Shown here one piece after another: positions 55,069 to 64,000 of a DNA stretch of 64,000 nucleotides. Position numbers and translations under genes: made by a program. Every line of letters starts with the position of its first letter. Within the stretch, counting starts at the first letter, position 1. Under the pieces are notes generated by a model that had not been told where the DNA came from, made no database searches, and was given only the letters and a program-made list of their open reading frames with translations. The stretch comes from Pseudomonas urmiensis (GTDB lineage: Bacteria > Pseudomonadota > Gammaproteobacteria > Pseudomonadales > Pseudomonadaceae): assembly GCF_014268815.2 (NCBI RefSeq), contig NZ_JABWRE020000001.1, forward strand, positions 3,291,001 through 3,355,000. The letters are read 5' to 3'.

Positions 55069-55956
55069 ATGATGCGCATCTTGTTGTTTGTAGCCACCAA
55101 CCTTGCGGTGGTGCTGGTTGCAAGCATTACCCTGAGCCTGTTTGGCTTCAATGGGTTCATGGCGGCCAACGGGGTTGATCTCGACCTCAGCCAGCTGCTG
55201 GTGTTCTGCGCCGTGTTCGGCTTCGCCGGCTCGCTGATCTCGCTGTTCATCTCCAAATGGATGGCGAAGATGAGCACCGGCACGCAAATCATCACCCAGC
55301 CGCGCACCCGCCACGAGCAGTGGCTGCTGCAAACGGTCGAGGAGCTGTCGCGCGAAGCCGGCATCAAGATGCCCGAAGTGGGTATCTTCCCGGCTTACGA
55401 GGCCAACGCCTTCGCCACCGGCTGGAACCGTAACGACGCGCTGGTGGCAGTGTCCCAAGGCCTGCTGGAGCGCTTCTCGCCCGATGAAGTGCGCGCGGTA
55501 CTGGCTCACGAAATCGGCCACGTGGCCAACGGCGACATGGTCACCCTGGCGCTGGTGCAAGGCGTGGTGAACACCTTCGTGATGTTCTTCGCCCGCATCA
55601 TCGGCAACTTCGTCGACAAGGTGATCTTCAAGAACGAAGAAGGCCAAGGCATCGCCTATTACGTGGCGACCATCGTCGCCGAGCTGATTCTGGGCATCCT
55701 GGCCAGCATGATCGTCATGTGGTTCTCGCGTCGCCGCGAGTACCGTGCCGACGAAGCCGGCGCCCAGCTGGCCGGCACCGCCGCAATGATCGGCGCGCTG
55801 CAGCGCCTGCGCGTAGAGCAAGGCATGCCGGTGCACATGCCCGACACCCTCAAGGCGTTTGGCATCAACGGCGGCCTCAAGCAAGGCCTGGCGGGCCTGC
55901 TGATGAGCCACCCGCCGCTGGAAGAGCGTATCGAGGCGCTGCGTCGCCGCGGCTGA
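55069..55956 (+). CDS. htpX: Protease HtpX
   Basis: HtpX is an inner-membrane zinc metalloprotease for quality control of misfolded membrane proteins. The 295-residue protein has four membrane segments (about residues 4-24, 40-60, 160-180 and 195-215) and the zinc motif HEIGH at residues 147-151, with the third ligand glutamate in YRADEAGA. It is of normal length. ATG at 55069 is adjacent to a second ATG at 55072; AGGAGA lies 11 bases upstream. Transcription is monocistronic, ending at the hairpin after 55,975. Confidence 0.97.
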   Translation: MMRILLFVATNLAVVLVASITLSLFGFNGFMAANGVDLDLSQLLVFCAVFGFAGSLISLFISKWMAKMSTGTQIITQPRTRHEQWLLQTVEELSREAGIKMPEVGIFPAYEANAFATGWNRNDALVAVSQGLLERFSPDEVRAVLAHEIGHVANGDMVTLALVQGVVNTFVMFFARIIGNFVDKVIFKNEEGQGIAYYVATIVAELILGILASMIVMWFSRRREYRADEAGAQLAGTAAMIGALQRLRVEQGMPVHMPDTLKAFGINGGLKQGLAGLLMSHPPLEERIEALRRRG

Positions 55957-55974
55957 TCCTCTACCAGCCATTAG

Positions 55975-56001
55975 AAAGGGCGACTTCGGTCGCCCTTTTT
56001 T
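55975..56001. terminator. Bidirectional terminator between htpX and tpm
   Basis: AAAGGGCGAC pairs with GTCGCCCTTT around a TTCG tetraloop, followed by a run of T, between the convergent htpX and tpm genes. It is a strong intrinsic terminator for htpX; the A-run on the left side allows use by tpm as well. Confidence 0.9.
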
Positions 56002-56006
56002 GTGGC

Positions 56007-56657
56007 TCAGTGGTGTAGCCGATAAACCCGCTCGAACAGGCTCGTCACCCCAGCCTGCTGAAACTTCGGGCTCTGCCCGATAACCTGCTCTTGCTGCACC
56101 TGCTCGACCTGCCATCCGCGCAGGCCAGCGCGCACCTCACTATCTGCCACCGAAAACGGCGGCCCGTCCACACGGGCCTGCTCGTAGTCGAGTGTCACCA
56201 GCACGCCTCGGCAGCCTGCTGGTAGCAGTTCAGACAGCAGCGCCATGTAGCGATGGCGCATCTCCTGGGGCAAGGCGATCAGCGCAGCACGGTCATAAAG
56301 GCCTGCGCAATCGACAACATCGCCAGGCTGCAAGGCAAAGAAATCGCCACACCATAGTTCCACCTCAGCACTGCGCCAGACTTCGAAGGCGCCCTGTTGC
56401 GACACCTGCGCCTGCAAGCCATGCTCAGCGAAGAAGTCCTCTACCGCCCGCCTCGACAATTCCACGCCCAACACCCGATAGCCTTGGGCGGCAAGCCAGA
56501 TCATATCCAGGCTCTTGCCACACAACGGCACCAGCACCCGACTGCCCGGCGCTAGCTCAGCGAGCGGCCAGTACGCTTGCAGATAGGGGTTGACCTGAGC
56601 CTGGTGAAAGCCAATCTGGTTGTCTGCCCACTTTTTGTGCCAGAACGCCGGCTGCAT
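56007..56657 (-). CDS. tpm: Thiopurine S-methyltransferase
   Basis: The enzyme methylates thiopurines and, in pseudomonads, confers resistance to tellurite/selenite by methylation. The 216-residue protein starts MQPAFWHKKWADNQIGFHQ, has the SAM-binding RVLVPLCGKSLDM motif and the DCAGLYDRAALIALP segment typical of bacterial TPMT. ATG at 56657 follows GGGAGC; the frame is open to 56717. It is divergent from the dioxygenase gene. Confidence 0.95.
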   Translation of the reverse strand: MQPAFWHKKWADNQIGFHQAQVNPYLQAYWPLAELAPGSRVLVPLCGKSLDMIWLAAQGYRVLGVELSRRAVEDFFAEHGLQAQVSQQGAFEVWRSAEVELWCGDFFALQPGDVVDCAGLYDRAALIALPQEMRHRYMALLSELLPAGCRGVLVTLDYEQARVDGPPFSVADSEVRAGLRGWQVEQVQQEQVIGQSPKFQQAGVTSLFERVYRLHH

Positions 56658-56758
56658 GTTCGCTCCCGATTTTTCGATAGTTCGCGGTGAAAACTTATAT
56701 TGGATCTCGATCTTCAACTGATCGAAGATGGCTGCATCTTAACTGTCAGGACCCCGCC

Positions 56759-57526
56759 ATGCTGCCCAGCCTGTTCATTTCCCATGGATCGCCCATGCTC
56801 GCCCTGCAACCTGGCGCCAGCGGACCGGCCTTGGCAGCACTGGCCAACGCCTTGCCCCGACCGAAAGCGATCGTGGTGGTCTCGGCGCACTGGGAGAGCC
56901 GTGAGCTGCTGGTCATGAGTAATCCGCAGCCGCACACCTGGCATGACTTCCACGGCTTCCCTCCGGCGCTGTACGCGGTGCAATACCCGGCGCCAGGTGA
57001 CCCCGAGCTGGCCCGCAAGATAAGCGCGCAATTGACCGCTGCGGGCCTGCCGGCGCTTTTGGATGAGCAGCGACCGTTCGATCATGGTGCCTGGGTGCCG
57101 TTGTCGCTGATGTACCGCAATGCGGGCATCCCGGTAGTGCAGGTTTCTCTGCCCAGCCAGGCCGGGCCTCGCTTGCAACTGGAGGTGGGCCAGGCGCTGG
57201 AGTCGCTGCGCCATGAAGGTATTCTGCTGATCGGCTCGGGCAGCATCACGCACAACCTGGGCGAGTTGGACTGGCATGCCGGGCCAGATGCGATCGAGCC
57301 TTGGGCACTGGCGTTTCGTGATTGGGTGGTCGACAGGCTCAAGGAAGATGACCGCCCTGCCCTGCTCGACTACCGCCAGCAGGCGCCGCATGCGCTACGC
57401 AATCATCCCAGTGATGAGCATTTGCTGCCGCTGTTCTTTGCCTTGGGCGCGGGTGACAAGTTTGGTGTGGTGCACCAGGGGTTCACCCTCGGTGCGCTGG
57501 GAATGGATATCTATCGGTTTGACTAA
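56759..57526 (+). CDS. ygiD: LigB-type extradiol dioxygenase (4,5-DOPA dioxygenase-like)
   Basis: The 255-residue protein belongs to the LigB family of extradiol dioxygenases and resembles E. coli YgiD, which cleaves DOPA. Likely metal ligands are in LFISHGSPM and FDHGAWVPL; GSGSITHNL and SDEHLLPLFFALGAG are typical. ATG at 56759 follows AGGA; the frame is open to 56687. Divergent from tpm with a 101-bp gap. The natural substrate in Pseudomonas is unknown. Confidence 0.9.
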   Translation: MLPSLFISHGSPMLALQPGASGPALAALANALPRPKAIVVVSAHWESRELLVMSNPQPHTWHDFHGFPPALYAVQYPAPGDPELARKISAQLTAAGLPALLDEQRPFDHGAWVPLSLMYRNAGIPVVQVSLPSQAGPRLQLEVGQALESLRHEGILLIGSGSITHNLGELDWHAGPDAIEPWALAFRDWVVDRLKEDDRPALLDYRQQAPHALRNHPSDEHLLPLFFALGAGDKFGVVHQGFTLGALGMDIYRFD

Positions 57527-57545
57527 AGCCTTGTGTTGAGATCAG

Positions 57546-57623
57546 CGGCCTCTTCGCGGGCAAGCCCGCCCCCACACAGATCGCATCAAGCCGTGTGGGA
57601 GCGGGCTTGCCCGCGAAGAGGCC
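57546..57623. repeat. REP pair (REPIN-like)
   Basis: Two inverted REP copies of about 31 bp, differing by one base in the CCCCC/TCCCC part, flank a 15-bp spacer. The pair lies between convergent ygiD and deaD, just before the terminator. Confidence 0.85.
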
Positions 57624-57656
57624 AGCACATCCGGCATAATTCTTAGCTCGACAGGC

Positions 57657-57689
57657 AAAAAAATCCCCGACCTAGGCCGGGGATTTTTT
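57657..57689. terminator. Terminator between ygiD and deaD
   Basis: An AT-flanked GC stem (AAAAAATCCCCG against CGGGGATTTTTT) with a small loop and T-runs on both strands lies 14 bp beyond the deaD stop. It is positioned to stop deaD and read-through from ygiD. Confidence 0.85.
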
Positions 57690-57702
57690 CATTGCGCCAG
57701 GA

Positions 57703-59391
57703 TCAATCCTCGCGATAGCGGCGCAGCTTGAGCTGCTTACCGGCTACGCGGGTGTCCTTGAGTTTGGTCAGCAGACGCTCCAGACCATCCTCCGGCAGCT
57801 CGACCAGGCTGAAGCTGTCGCGCACCTGGATGCGGCCGATAGCGTCGCGGGCCAGGCCGCCCTCGTTGAGGATCGCACCCAACAGGTTCTTGGCGGCGAT
57901 ACCGTCACGGGCACCCAGGGCGGTACGGCAACGCACACGGCCTTCAGCCAGTGGCATTGGCGCGCGACGCTCGCGGTCACCACGGTCGCTACGCTCGCCA
58001 CGATCGCTGCGCTCACCGCGCTCGGCACGCTCACCACGTGGGCCGCTAGTCGGCACCAGTGGCTGCTCGCGCTCAACCGAAGCCAGGTCCAGCGGCTGGC
58101 CATTGGTGGCCTTGCGCAGCAGGGCCGAGGCCAGGGCACGTGGCGTGCATTCCAGCGAAGCGGTCAGACGGTCGAACAGGTCGCCATGGCTGGCTTCTGC
58201 TTCGGCCACCAGCGGCGCCAGGCTTGCGGTCAATTTCTTGATCCGCGCATCCAGTACAGCTTGTGGGCCAGGCAGGCGGGCTTCAGCAACCTTCTGACCG
58301 GTTACACGCTCGATGACCTGCAGCATGCGGCGCTCACGCGGGGTGACCAGCAGCAGTGCACGGCCTTCGCGACCCGCACGGCCAGTACGGCCGATACGGT
58401 GCACGTAGGACTCTGGGTCGTACGGCATGTCGACGTTGAACACGTGGGTGATACGCGGTACGTCCAGACCACGGGCAGCGACGTCGGTGGCGACGACGAT
58501 GTCCAGGCGGCCATCCTTGAGCGAGTCGATTACGCGCTCACGCTGGTTCTGGGCGATGTCGCCGTTCAGCGCGGCAGCCTTGTAGCCTTTGGCTTCCAGG
58601 GCAGCGGCCAAGTCCAGGGTGGCTTGCTTGGTACGCACGAAGGCGATCAAGGCATCGAATTCTTCGACTTCCAGCAGACGCAGCACAGCCGGGATCTTCT
58701 GGTCGGCGTGGACCATCAGGTGCGCCTGGTCGATCGCGGTAACGGTCTGGGTCTTGCTCTGGATCTTGACGTGCTTCGGCTCGCGCAGGTGACGCTCGGC
58801 GATGCTGCGGATCGACGACGGCAGGGTCGCCGAGAACAGCACGGTCTGGCGCGTGGCCGGAATGGCGTCGAAGATCACTTCGAGGTCATCCATGAAGCCC
58901 AGCTTGAGCATCTCGTCGGCTTCGTCCAGTACCAGGTACTGAACGGTCGACAGGACTTTCTCGTCACGACGCAGGTGGTCGCACAGACGGCCTGGGGTAG
59001 CTACGACGATTTGCGCGCCGTTGCGAATGGCACGCAGCTGTGGGCCCATTGGGGCACCACCGTAGACAGCTACTACGTTAACGCCTGGCGTTTGCTTGGC
59101 GTAGGTTTCGAAAGCGGTTGCAACTTGCAGCGCCAACTCACGGGTTGGCGCCAGGATCAGGGCTTGCGGTTCGCGCTTGCTCACATCGATACGATTGAGG
59201 ATCGGCAGAGCGAAGGCAGCGGTTTTACCGGTGCCGGTCTGCGCCTGGCCGATCATGTCATGACCGTCGAGGATGATCGGAATCGATTGTTGCTGAATGG
59301 CGGACGGCTCTTCGTAGCCGGTGGCCAGTACGGCAGCAACAATGTTCGGGTTAAGTCCGAGAGCGGCGAATCCGCCGGTTTCCTGGGTCAT
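57703..59391 (-). CDS. deaD: DEAD-box RNA helicase DeaD/CsdA
   Basis: DeaD is an ATP-dependent RNA helicase for ribosome assembly and mRNA decay, important in the cold. The 562-residue protein has AQTGTGKT, PTRELALQV, VLDEADEML, SATLP, and HRIGRTGRAGREG. A basic linker rich in GERSDRG repeats and the C-terminal DbpA-like RNA-binding domain follow (GAILNEGGL, GRIQVRDSFSLVELP). ATG at 59391 follows GAGGCA. An in-frame start at 59442 would add 17 unlikely residues. A 200-nt leader is likely. Confidence 0.95.
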   Translation of the reverse strand: MTQETGGFAALGLNPNIVAAVLATGYEEPSAIQQQSIPIILDGHDMIGQAQTGTGKTAAFALPILNRIDVSKREPQALILAPTRELALQVATAFETYAKQTPGVNVVAVYGGAPMGPQLRAIRNGAQIVVATPGRLCDHLRRDEKVLSTVQYLVLDEADEMLKLGFMDDLEVIFDAIPATRQTVLFSATLPSSIRSIAERHLREPKHVKIQSKTQTVTAIDQAHLMVHADQKIPAVLRLLEVEEFDALIAFVRTKQATLDLAAALEAKGYKAAALNGDIAQNQRERVIDSLKDGRLDIVVATDVAARGLDVPRITHVFNVDMPYDPESYVHRIGRTGRAGREGRALLLVTPRERRMLQVIERVTGQKVAEARLPGPQAVLDARIKKLTASLAPLVAEAEASHGDLFDRLTASLECTPRALASALLRKATNGQPLDLASVEREQPLVPTSGPRGERAERGERSDRGERSDRGDRERRAPMPLAEGRVRCRTALGARDGIAAKNLLGAILNEGGLARDAIGRIQVRDSFSLVELPEDGLERLLTKLKDTRVAGKQLKLRRYRED

Positions 59392-59614
59392 GGGTCTGCC
59401 TCTATGTGCATCCGCAAAGACCCATGCTCCAAAGCTGCACATGCCTTGAAAGACCCGAGGGTCACCCAGGCAGCTTTGGCGGCGGGGATTTGCGAAAACG
59501 ATTGAAAAAGAAAAACTTGGGAAGGTCCGCCTAGCGGACGTGCAGCCGAAGCTGGACTCGGAGGATTTGCACCACCTGATTTTGCGGCCCGCTAAAAGAC
59601 CGGCGCGTACTATA
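59392..59614 (-). promoter_or_regulatory. deaD leader and possible -10 box
   Basis: A TATAGT box on the minus strand (59609-59614) with a poor -35 is followed by about 210 bp without a gene before the deaD ATG. A small hairpin, GTCCGC/GCGGAC, lies at 59525-59539. Long 5' leaders are known for cold-shock helicase genes. The promoter is low confidence. Beyond it, 59,615-59,770 shows only a REP element. Confidence 0.4.
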
Positions 59615-59717
59615 CCTGAAATCGTTTCGGGCAGTTAGATTTTTTTCGGAAATAGCGGCCAGTATGCAGCCATCATCTGATAGTGGCTGAATCGTTTCCC
59701 CTTCAGGTTGTGGTGCT

Positions 59718-59747
59718 TTCTTCGCGGGCAAGCCCGCTCCCACAGTG
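59718..59747. repeat. Single REP element
   Basis: One REP copy (CGCGGGCAAGCCCGCTCCCA core) in the gap upstream of deaD and downstream of the spermidine synthase-like gene. Confidence 0.8.
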
Positions 59748-59770
59748 ATCGTGGTGTTTTAAAGCCAACA

Positions 59771-60526
59771 TCAGGTCGCTGGCCGCACCTCTTTGACCAG
59801 GTACTCAAGGCTGTATCCCAGCTGCGGCGCCAGCGCCTCGGCCCGCCCGCGCAGTTGTTCGATATCCAACTGCTGCTCAAGCTCGGCCGGCACGAACAGG
59901 ATCACGTTGCCCTCCTTGACCGGCAGCTCCCAGTAATGGCGGTGATACAACCCGCGCAACAGCGCCGCGCCCAGCGGCTTGCCGTCATCGCCGGCCCATT
60001 GGTTGATCACCAGCCAACCGCCGGGGTTGAGCTGCTTCTGGCAGTTTTCCAGAAAACCCCAGGCCAGGTGCCCGACACCCGGACCATGGTCGGTGTACAG
60101 GTCAACGAAGATCAGGTCGGCCTTTTCCGCACTCGCCAGCAGCTCGAGCGCATCGCCCACCCGCACGTACAGGCGCGGATCGTCATCCAGGCCCAGGTAC
60201 TCCATGGCCAGACGCGGCACATCCGGGCGCAGTTCGATGGCCTCGACATCTTCCAACGGCAGAAACTTCAGGCAGGCCTGGGTCAGGGTGCCGGCACCCA
60301 GCCCAAGAAACAGCGCACTCTCCGGCTGTGGATGGCACAACGCGCCCAGCAGCATCGCGCGGGTGTAGTCGTACTCCAGCCAGCTGGGGTCGGCAGTGAA
60401 CACGCAGCTCTGCTCGATAGCATCGCCGAACTCAAGAAAACGGTAGTCCTCGACTTCGTAGACGCTGACAACGCCAAAGGCATCCTCGACCCGCGCCAGC
60501 AGCCGCTCTTCCCGCTCGTTGGACAT
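59771..60526 (-). CDS. Spermidine synthase-like methyltransferase-fold protein
   Basis: The 251-residue protein has a Rossmann-fold SAM/dcSAM-binding domain with LFLGLGAGTLTQACL, AIELRPDV and DLIFVDLYTDHG, like polyamine aminopropyltransferases. No AdoMet decarboxylase gene lies nearby. It could be a genuine spermidine synthase or a related enzyme. ATG at 60526 follows GGGAG; the frame is open to 60562. It is divergent from the DAHP synthase, 121 bp away. Confidence 0.85.
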   Translation of the reverse strand: MSNEREERLLARVEDAFGVVSVYEVEDYRFLEFGDAIEQSCVFTADPSWLEYDYTRAMLLGALCHPQPESALFLGLGAGTLTQACLKFLPLEDVEAIELRPDVPRLAMEYLGLDDDPRLYVRVGDALELLASAEKADLIFVDLYTDHGPGVGHLAWGFLENCQKQLNPGGWLVINQWAGDDGKPLGAALLRGLYHRHYWELPVKEGNVILFVPAELEQQLDIEQLRGRAEALAPQLGYSLEYLVKEVRPAT

Positions 60527-60605
60527 TGCCACTCCCGCCTGACCTGCGCACAAAACCGCCATTGTCCGTCAATGCCCCCGGTGCAACAAGCGGCTCGCCA
60601 GCTGA

Positions 60606-61994
<1,389 letters not shown>

Positions 61995-62030
61995 GCTAAG
62001 GCCTGGCAATCATCTTTGTAGCGATTGTTC

Positions 62031-62076
62031 GGCCCTCATCGCGGGTGCAGGCGCGGGCTTGCCCCGCGACGAGGCC
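62031..62076. repeat. Degenerate REP element
   Basis: A complete REP core (GCGGGCTTGCCCCGCGA) with a shortened, mutated left half lies between the DAHP synthase and DUF1127 genes. Confidence 0.7.
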
Positions 62077-62087
62077 GATACTGACAC

Positions 62088-62306
62088 TTACTTACGCAGC
62101 GGATCATCCCAGAACGGCCGCTCGGCCTCGCGCTGGATATCCGCCCGGCTCAACCCCAGATCGGCAAGCGTCGCATCACTTAGCCCGGCCAGCTCCTGGC
62201 GCTGACGATACAGCTGATGCCACCGCGCCAACCGGTGCCCCACCTCATGCAGCAGGTGGCCGACAGAAAAGACAGGTTGCTGGGTAACGCTGACATGACC
62301 TTTCAT
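62088..62306 (-). CDS. DUF1127 small protein (YjiS-like)
   Basis: A 72-residue basic protein with the DUF1127 signature near its end (ELAGLSDATLADLGLSRADI). Such small arginine-rich proteins have been linked to RNA binding, phosphate and stress responses in other bacteria. It is transcribed divergently from the LysR regulator 96 bp away, which may control it. Confidence 0.9.
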   Translation of the reverse strand: MKGHVSVTQQPVFSVGHLLHEVGHRLARWHQLYRQRQELAGLSDATLADLGLSRADIQREAERPFWDDPLRK

Positions 62307-62402
62307 CGTGAAGCCCTCCGTGTTGATGGCTTCAGTCTCGCGCCAGGCATACGATCAATCCAACGAATGTTTCTGATGCCATGCATCTCGGAGATTGATG
62401 CA

Positions 62403-63257
62403 ATGTCCCAGTACCAGAGCCTCGATTCGGACGTCCTACGCACCTTCGTCGCCATCGCCGAACAAGGCGGCTTCACCCGCGCTGGCGAGGTGGTCAACCG
62501 CACCCAGTCGGCGGTCAGCATGCAGATGAAGCGCCTGGAGGAAGACATCCTCCAGCGCCAGCTGTTCGAGCGCGACGGCCGCCAGGTGCGCCTGACCGCC
62601 GAAGGCCAGGTGCTGCTTGGCTATGCCCGGCGCATCCTCAAGTTGCATGGCGAAGTATTCAACACCTTGCGCATGCCGCACATGGTCGGGGTGGTGCGCA
62701 TCGGCACGCCTGACGACTACGCCATGCGCTTTCTGCCGAGCATCCTTTCAAGCTTCGCCCAGGCCTATCCGCTGATTCAGGTGGAGGTGCATTGCGACTC
62801 GTCGAAACAGCTGATGCTGCGCCAGGACCTGGACCTGACCATCGTCACCCGCGAGCCGGGTAATGAGATAGGCCAGCTGCTGCGCCAGGAGCGCTTGGTC
62901 TGGGCCGCGGCACAGGGCTTTTGTCCGCAGGAGCAGCGGCCGATGCCGTTGGCGCTGTTCAACACCGATTGTTTCTGCCGGGCTTGGACCTGCAATGCGC
63001 TGGAGAGCCAGGGCATCGATTATCGCATCGCCTATACCAGCCCCAGCCTTGCGGCGATTTTTGCCATTGTCACGGCCGGCCTGGCGGTGACGGCGCAGTT
63101 GCAGAGCCTGGTCGGCGGCAACATCCGCATTCTCGGTGAAGCCGACGGCCTGCCCCAGCTGCCGCTGGCCAATGTGATGTTGCTGCGCAATGCGCAGACT
63201 CAGTCGCCGATCACTGATTGCATGGCTGACTACATCACCGAAGGGTTTGCGGTGTAG
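62403..63257 (+). CDS. LysR-family transcriptional regulator
   Basis: The 284-residue protein has an N-terminal winged helix-turn-helix (about residues 8-66: LRTFVAIAEQGGFTRAGEVVNRTQSAVSM) and a periplasmic-binding-protein-like effector domain. ATG at 62403 (MSQYQSLDSDVL) is the likely start; the frame is open from 62217. It is divergent from the DUF1127 gene, and LysR regulators often control their divergent neighbour. Its ligand is unknown. Confidence 0.93.
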   Translation: MSQYQSLDSDVLRTFVAIAEQGGFTRAGEVVNRTQSAVSMQMKRLEEDILQRQLFERDGRQVRLTAEGQVLLGYARRILKLHGEVFNTLRMPHMVGVVRIGTPDDYAMRFLPSILSSFAQAYPLIQVEVHCDSSKQLMLRQDLDLTIVTREPGNEIGQLLRQERLVWAAAQGFCPQEQRPMPLALFNTDCFCRAWTCNALESQGIDYRIAYTSPSLAAIFAIVTAGLAVTAQLQSLVGGNIRILGEADGLPQLPLANVMLLRNAQTQSPITDCMADYITEGFAV

Positions 63258-63260
63258 TAC

Positions 63261-63326
63261 CGCCCTATCGCGCGGCGCAGTCCATTGCGCTACTCGCGTG
63301 GGAGCGGGCTTGCCCCGCGATAGGGC
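63261..63326. repeat. Asymmetric REP pair
   Basis: A complete REP copy on the right (CGTGGGAGCGGGCTTGCCCC) with a decayed inverted partner on the left lies between lysR and the TauE-like gene. Confidence 0.75.
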
Positions 63327-63350
63327 ATGCACTGACAGCACAATCCATCC

Positions 63351-64000
63351 TCAGAGCTCGTAGACCAGCATCACCGCGCACACCACCAAGAACACGCAGA
63401 ACATCGTGCGCAGGACTTTTTCCGGCAGGGCATGCGCCAACTTCACCCCCCAGCTGATGCTCAGCAACCCGCCGACCGCCAACGGAACGCCCACCTGCCA
63501 GACCACACTCTGGTGCAGCCCATAGGTCAGCAGCGTCACCATGGTGCTGGGCGCCGCCAGTGCCAGCGACAGCCCTTGCGCAACCACCTGGGTAGTACCG
63601 AACACACTGGTCAGAATCGGCGTCGCCACCACGGCCCCACCTACGCCGAACAGCCCGCCCATGGTTCCGGCAAAGCTGCCCAGCACCCCAAGCCAGGGCC
63701 AGGCATAGCGCAACTCGCTGCTCGGCGGGCTAACGCGCATGAACATCCGGGCAACGTTCCACACCGCCAACGCCACCAGGAAGCCGACAAAACCCAGGCG
63801 CATCGAGTGAGCATCGATCCCCACCGCCCAGATCGAGCCCAACCAGGCAAACAGCAAGCTGCACAACGATAACGGCAGCGCATGGCGCAGTTCGATGCGG
63901 TTGCGCTGGTGGTAGCGCCACAGCGCCAGCAACACGTTCGGCACCACCATCACCAGCGCGGTGCCTTGGGCCAGTTGCTGATCCAGGCCAAATAACACGC
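63351..64000 (-). CDS. TauE/SafE-family membrane permease (partial, N-terminus outside window)
   Basis: The 216 residues present hold six or so membrane segments in two halves, with the duplicated glycine-rich motifs QGTALVMVVPN and GGLFGVGGAVVATPIL typical of TauE/SafE sulfite or sulfonate exporters. The protein starts beyond the window edge: homology begins before the GTG at 63998. The sequence ends normally at 63351. The transported anion is unknown. Confidence 0.9.
   Translation of the reverse strand, partial: VLFGLDQQLAQGTALVMVVPNVLLALWRYHQRNRIELRHALPLSLCSLLFAWLGSIWAVGIDAHSMRLGFVGFLVALAVWNVARMFMRVSPPSSELRYAWPWLGVLGSFAGTMGGLFGVGGAVVATPILTSVFGTTQVVAQGLSLALAAPSTMVTLLTYGLHQSVVWQVGVPLAVGGLLSISWGVKLAHALPEKVLRTMFCVFLVVCAVMLVYEL

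Overview
The window looks like chromosomal DNA of a Pseudomonas of the P. putida group. The left third carries the pseudomonad order mltG-pabC-fabF-acpP-fabG-fabD-plsX-rpmF, then maf, sppA, rluC, rne, murB, kdsB, lpxK, exbD/exbB and comEC. Core genes are GC-rich, and copies of the REP element with the core GCGGGCTTGCCCCGCGA, as known from P. putida relatives, sit in many intergenic gaps. Species was not determined.

Layout. (1) 1-7,067: minus-strand fatty-acid and phospholipid precursor operon. (2) 7,163-14,426: maf, sppA, a HAD phosphatase and rluC, divergent from rne, which has a leader of about 690 nt. (3) 14,611-19,156: minus-strand envelope cluster murB-ptp-kdsB-ycaR-lpxK-exbD-exbB. (4) 19,328-22,320: comEC, broken by a one-base frameshift, and a DUF2062 membrane protein whose end runs antisense into the next gene. 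(5) 22,204-27,357: yadG/yadH ABC exporter, a glutathione transferase and fadE. (6) 27,441-46,846: an accessory island, visibly richer in AT over 37-46.8 kb, split by one conserved small gene at 32,251. (7) 46,887-47,451: five tRNA genes (3 Gly-GCC, 2 Glu-TTC). (8) 47,856-64,000: core genes for methionine-sulfoxide and peroxide repair (msrC, gpx, msrB), a SagS-like hybrid kinase, alaA, htpX, tpm, a DOPA-dioxygenase-like enzyme, deaD, a class II DAHP synthase, a LysR regulator and a TauE permease cut by the window end.

The island is the most unusual part. It holds two adjacent paralogous proteins of about 760 residues, each with a possible TULIP/P47-like front and three Ig-like modules at the end. 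It also has two large RHS/YD-repeat genes pointing away from each other. They share a near-identical 1.94 kb 5' half as an inverted repeat around a 5 kb cassette of five genes. That cassette contains a beta-rich protein and two paralogous 'large plus small' gene pairs, with a 10-bp tandem array between the pairs. Recombination between the RHS halves would flip the cassette and change which RHS gene lies downstream of it. This is the best candidate here for an undescribed system: possibly a surface or secreted RHS/TULIP complex with a genetic switch. Its function is inferred, not shown.

The rest is largely housekeeping. The fab operon makes acyl-ACP for phospholipid (plsX) and lipid A (lpxK, kdsB) synthesis, and murB supplies peptidoglycan precursor. 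RNase E and DeaD act in RNA turnover. The 48-54 kb block repairs oxidative damage.
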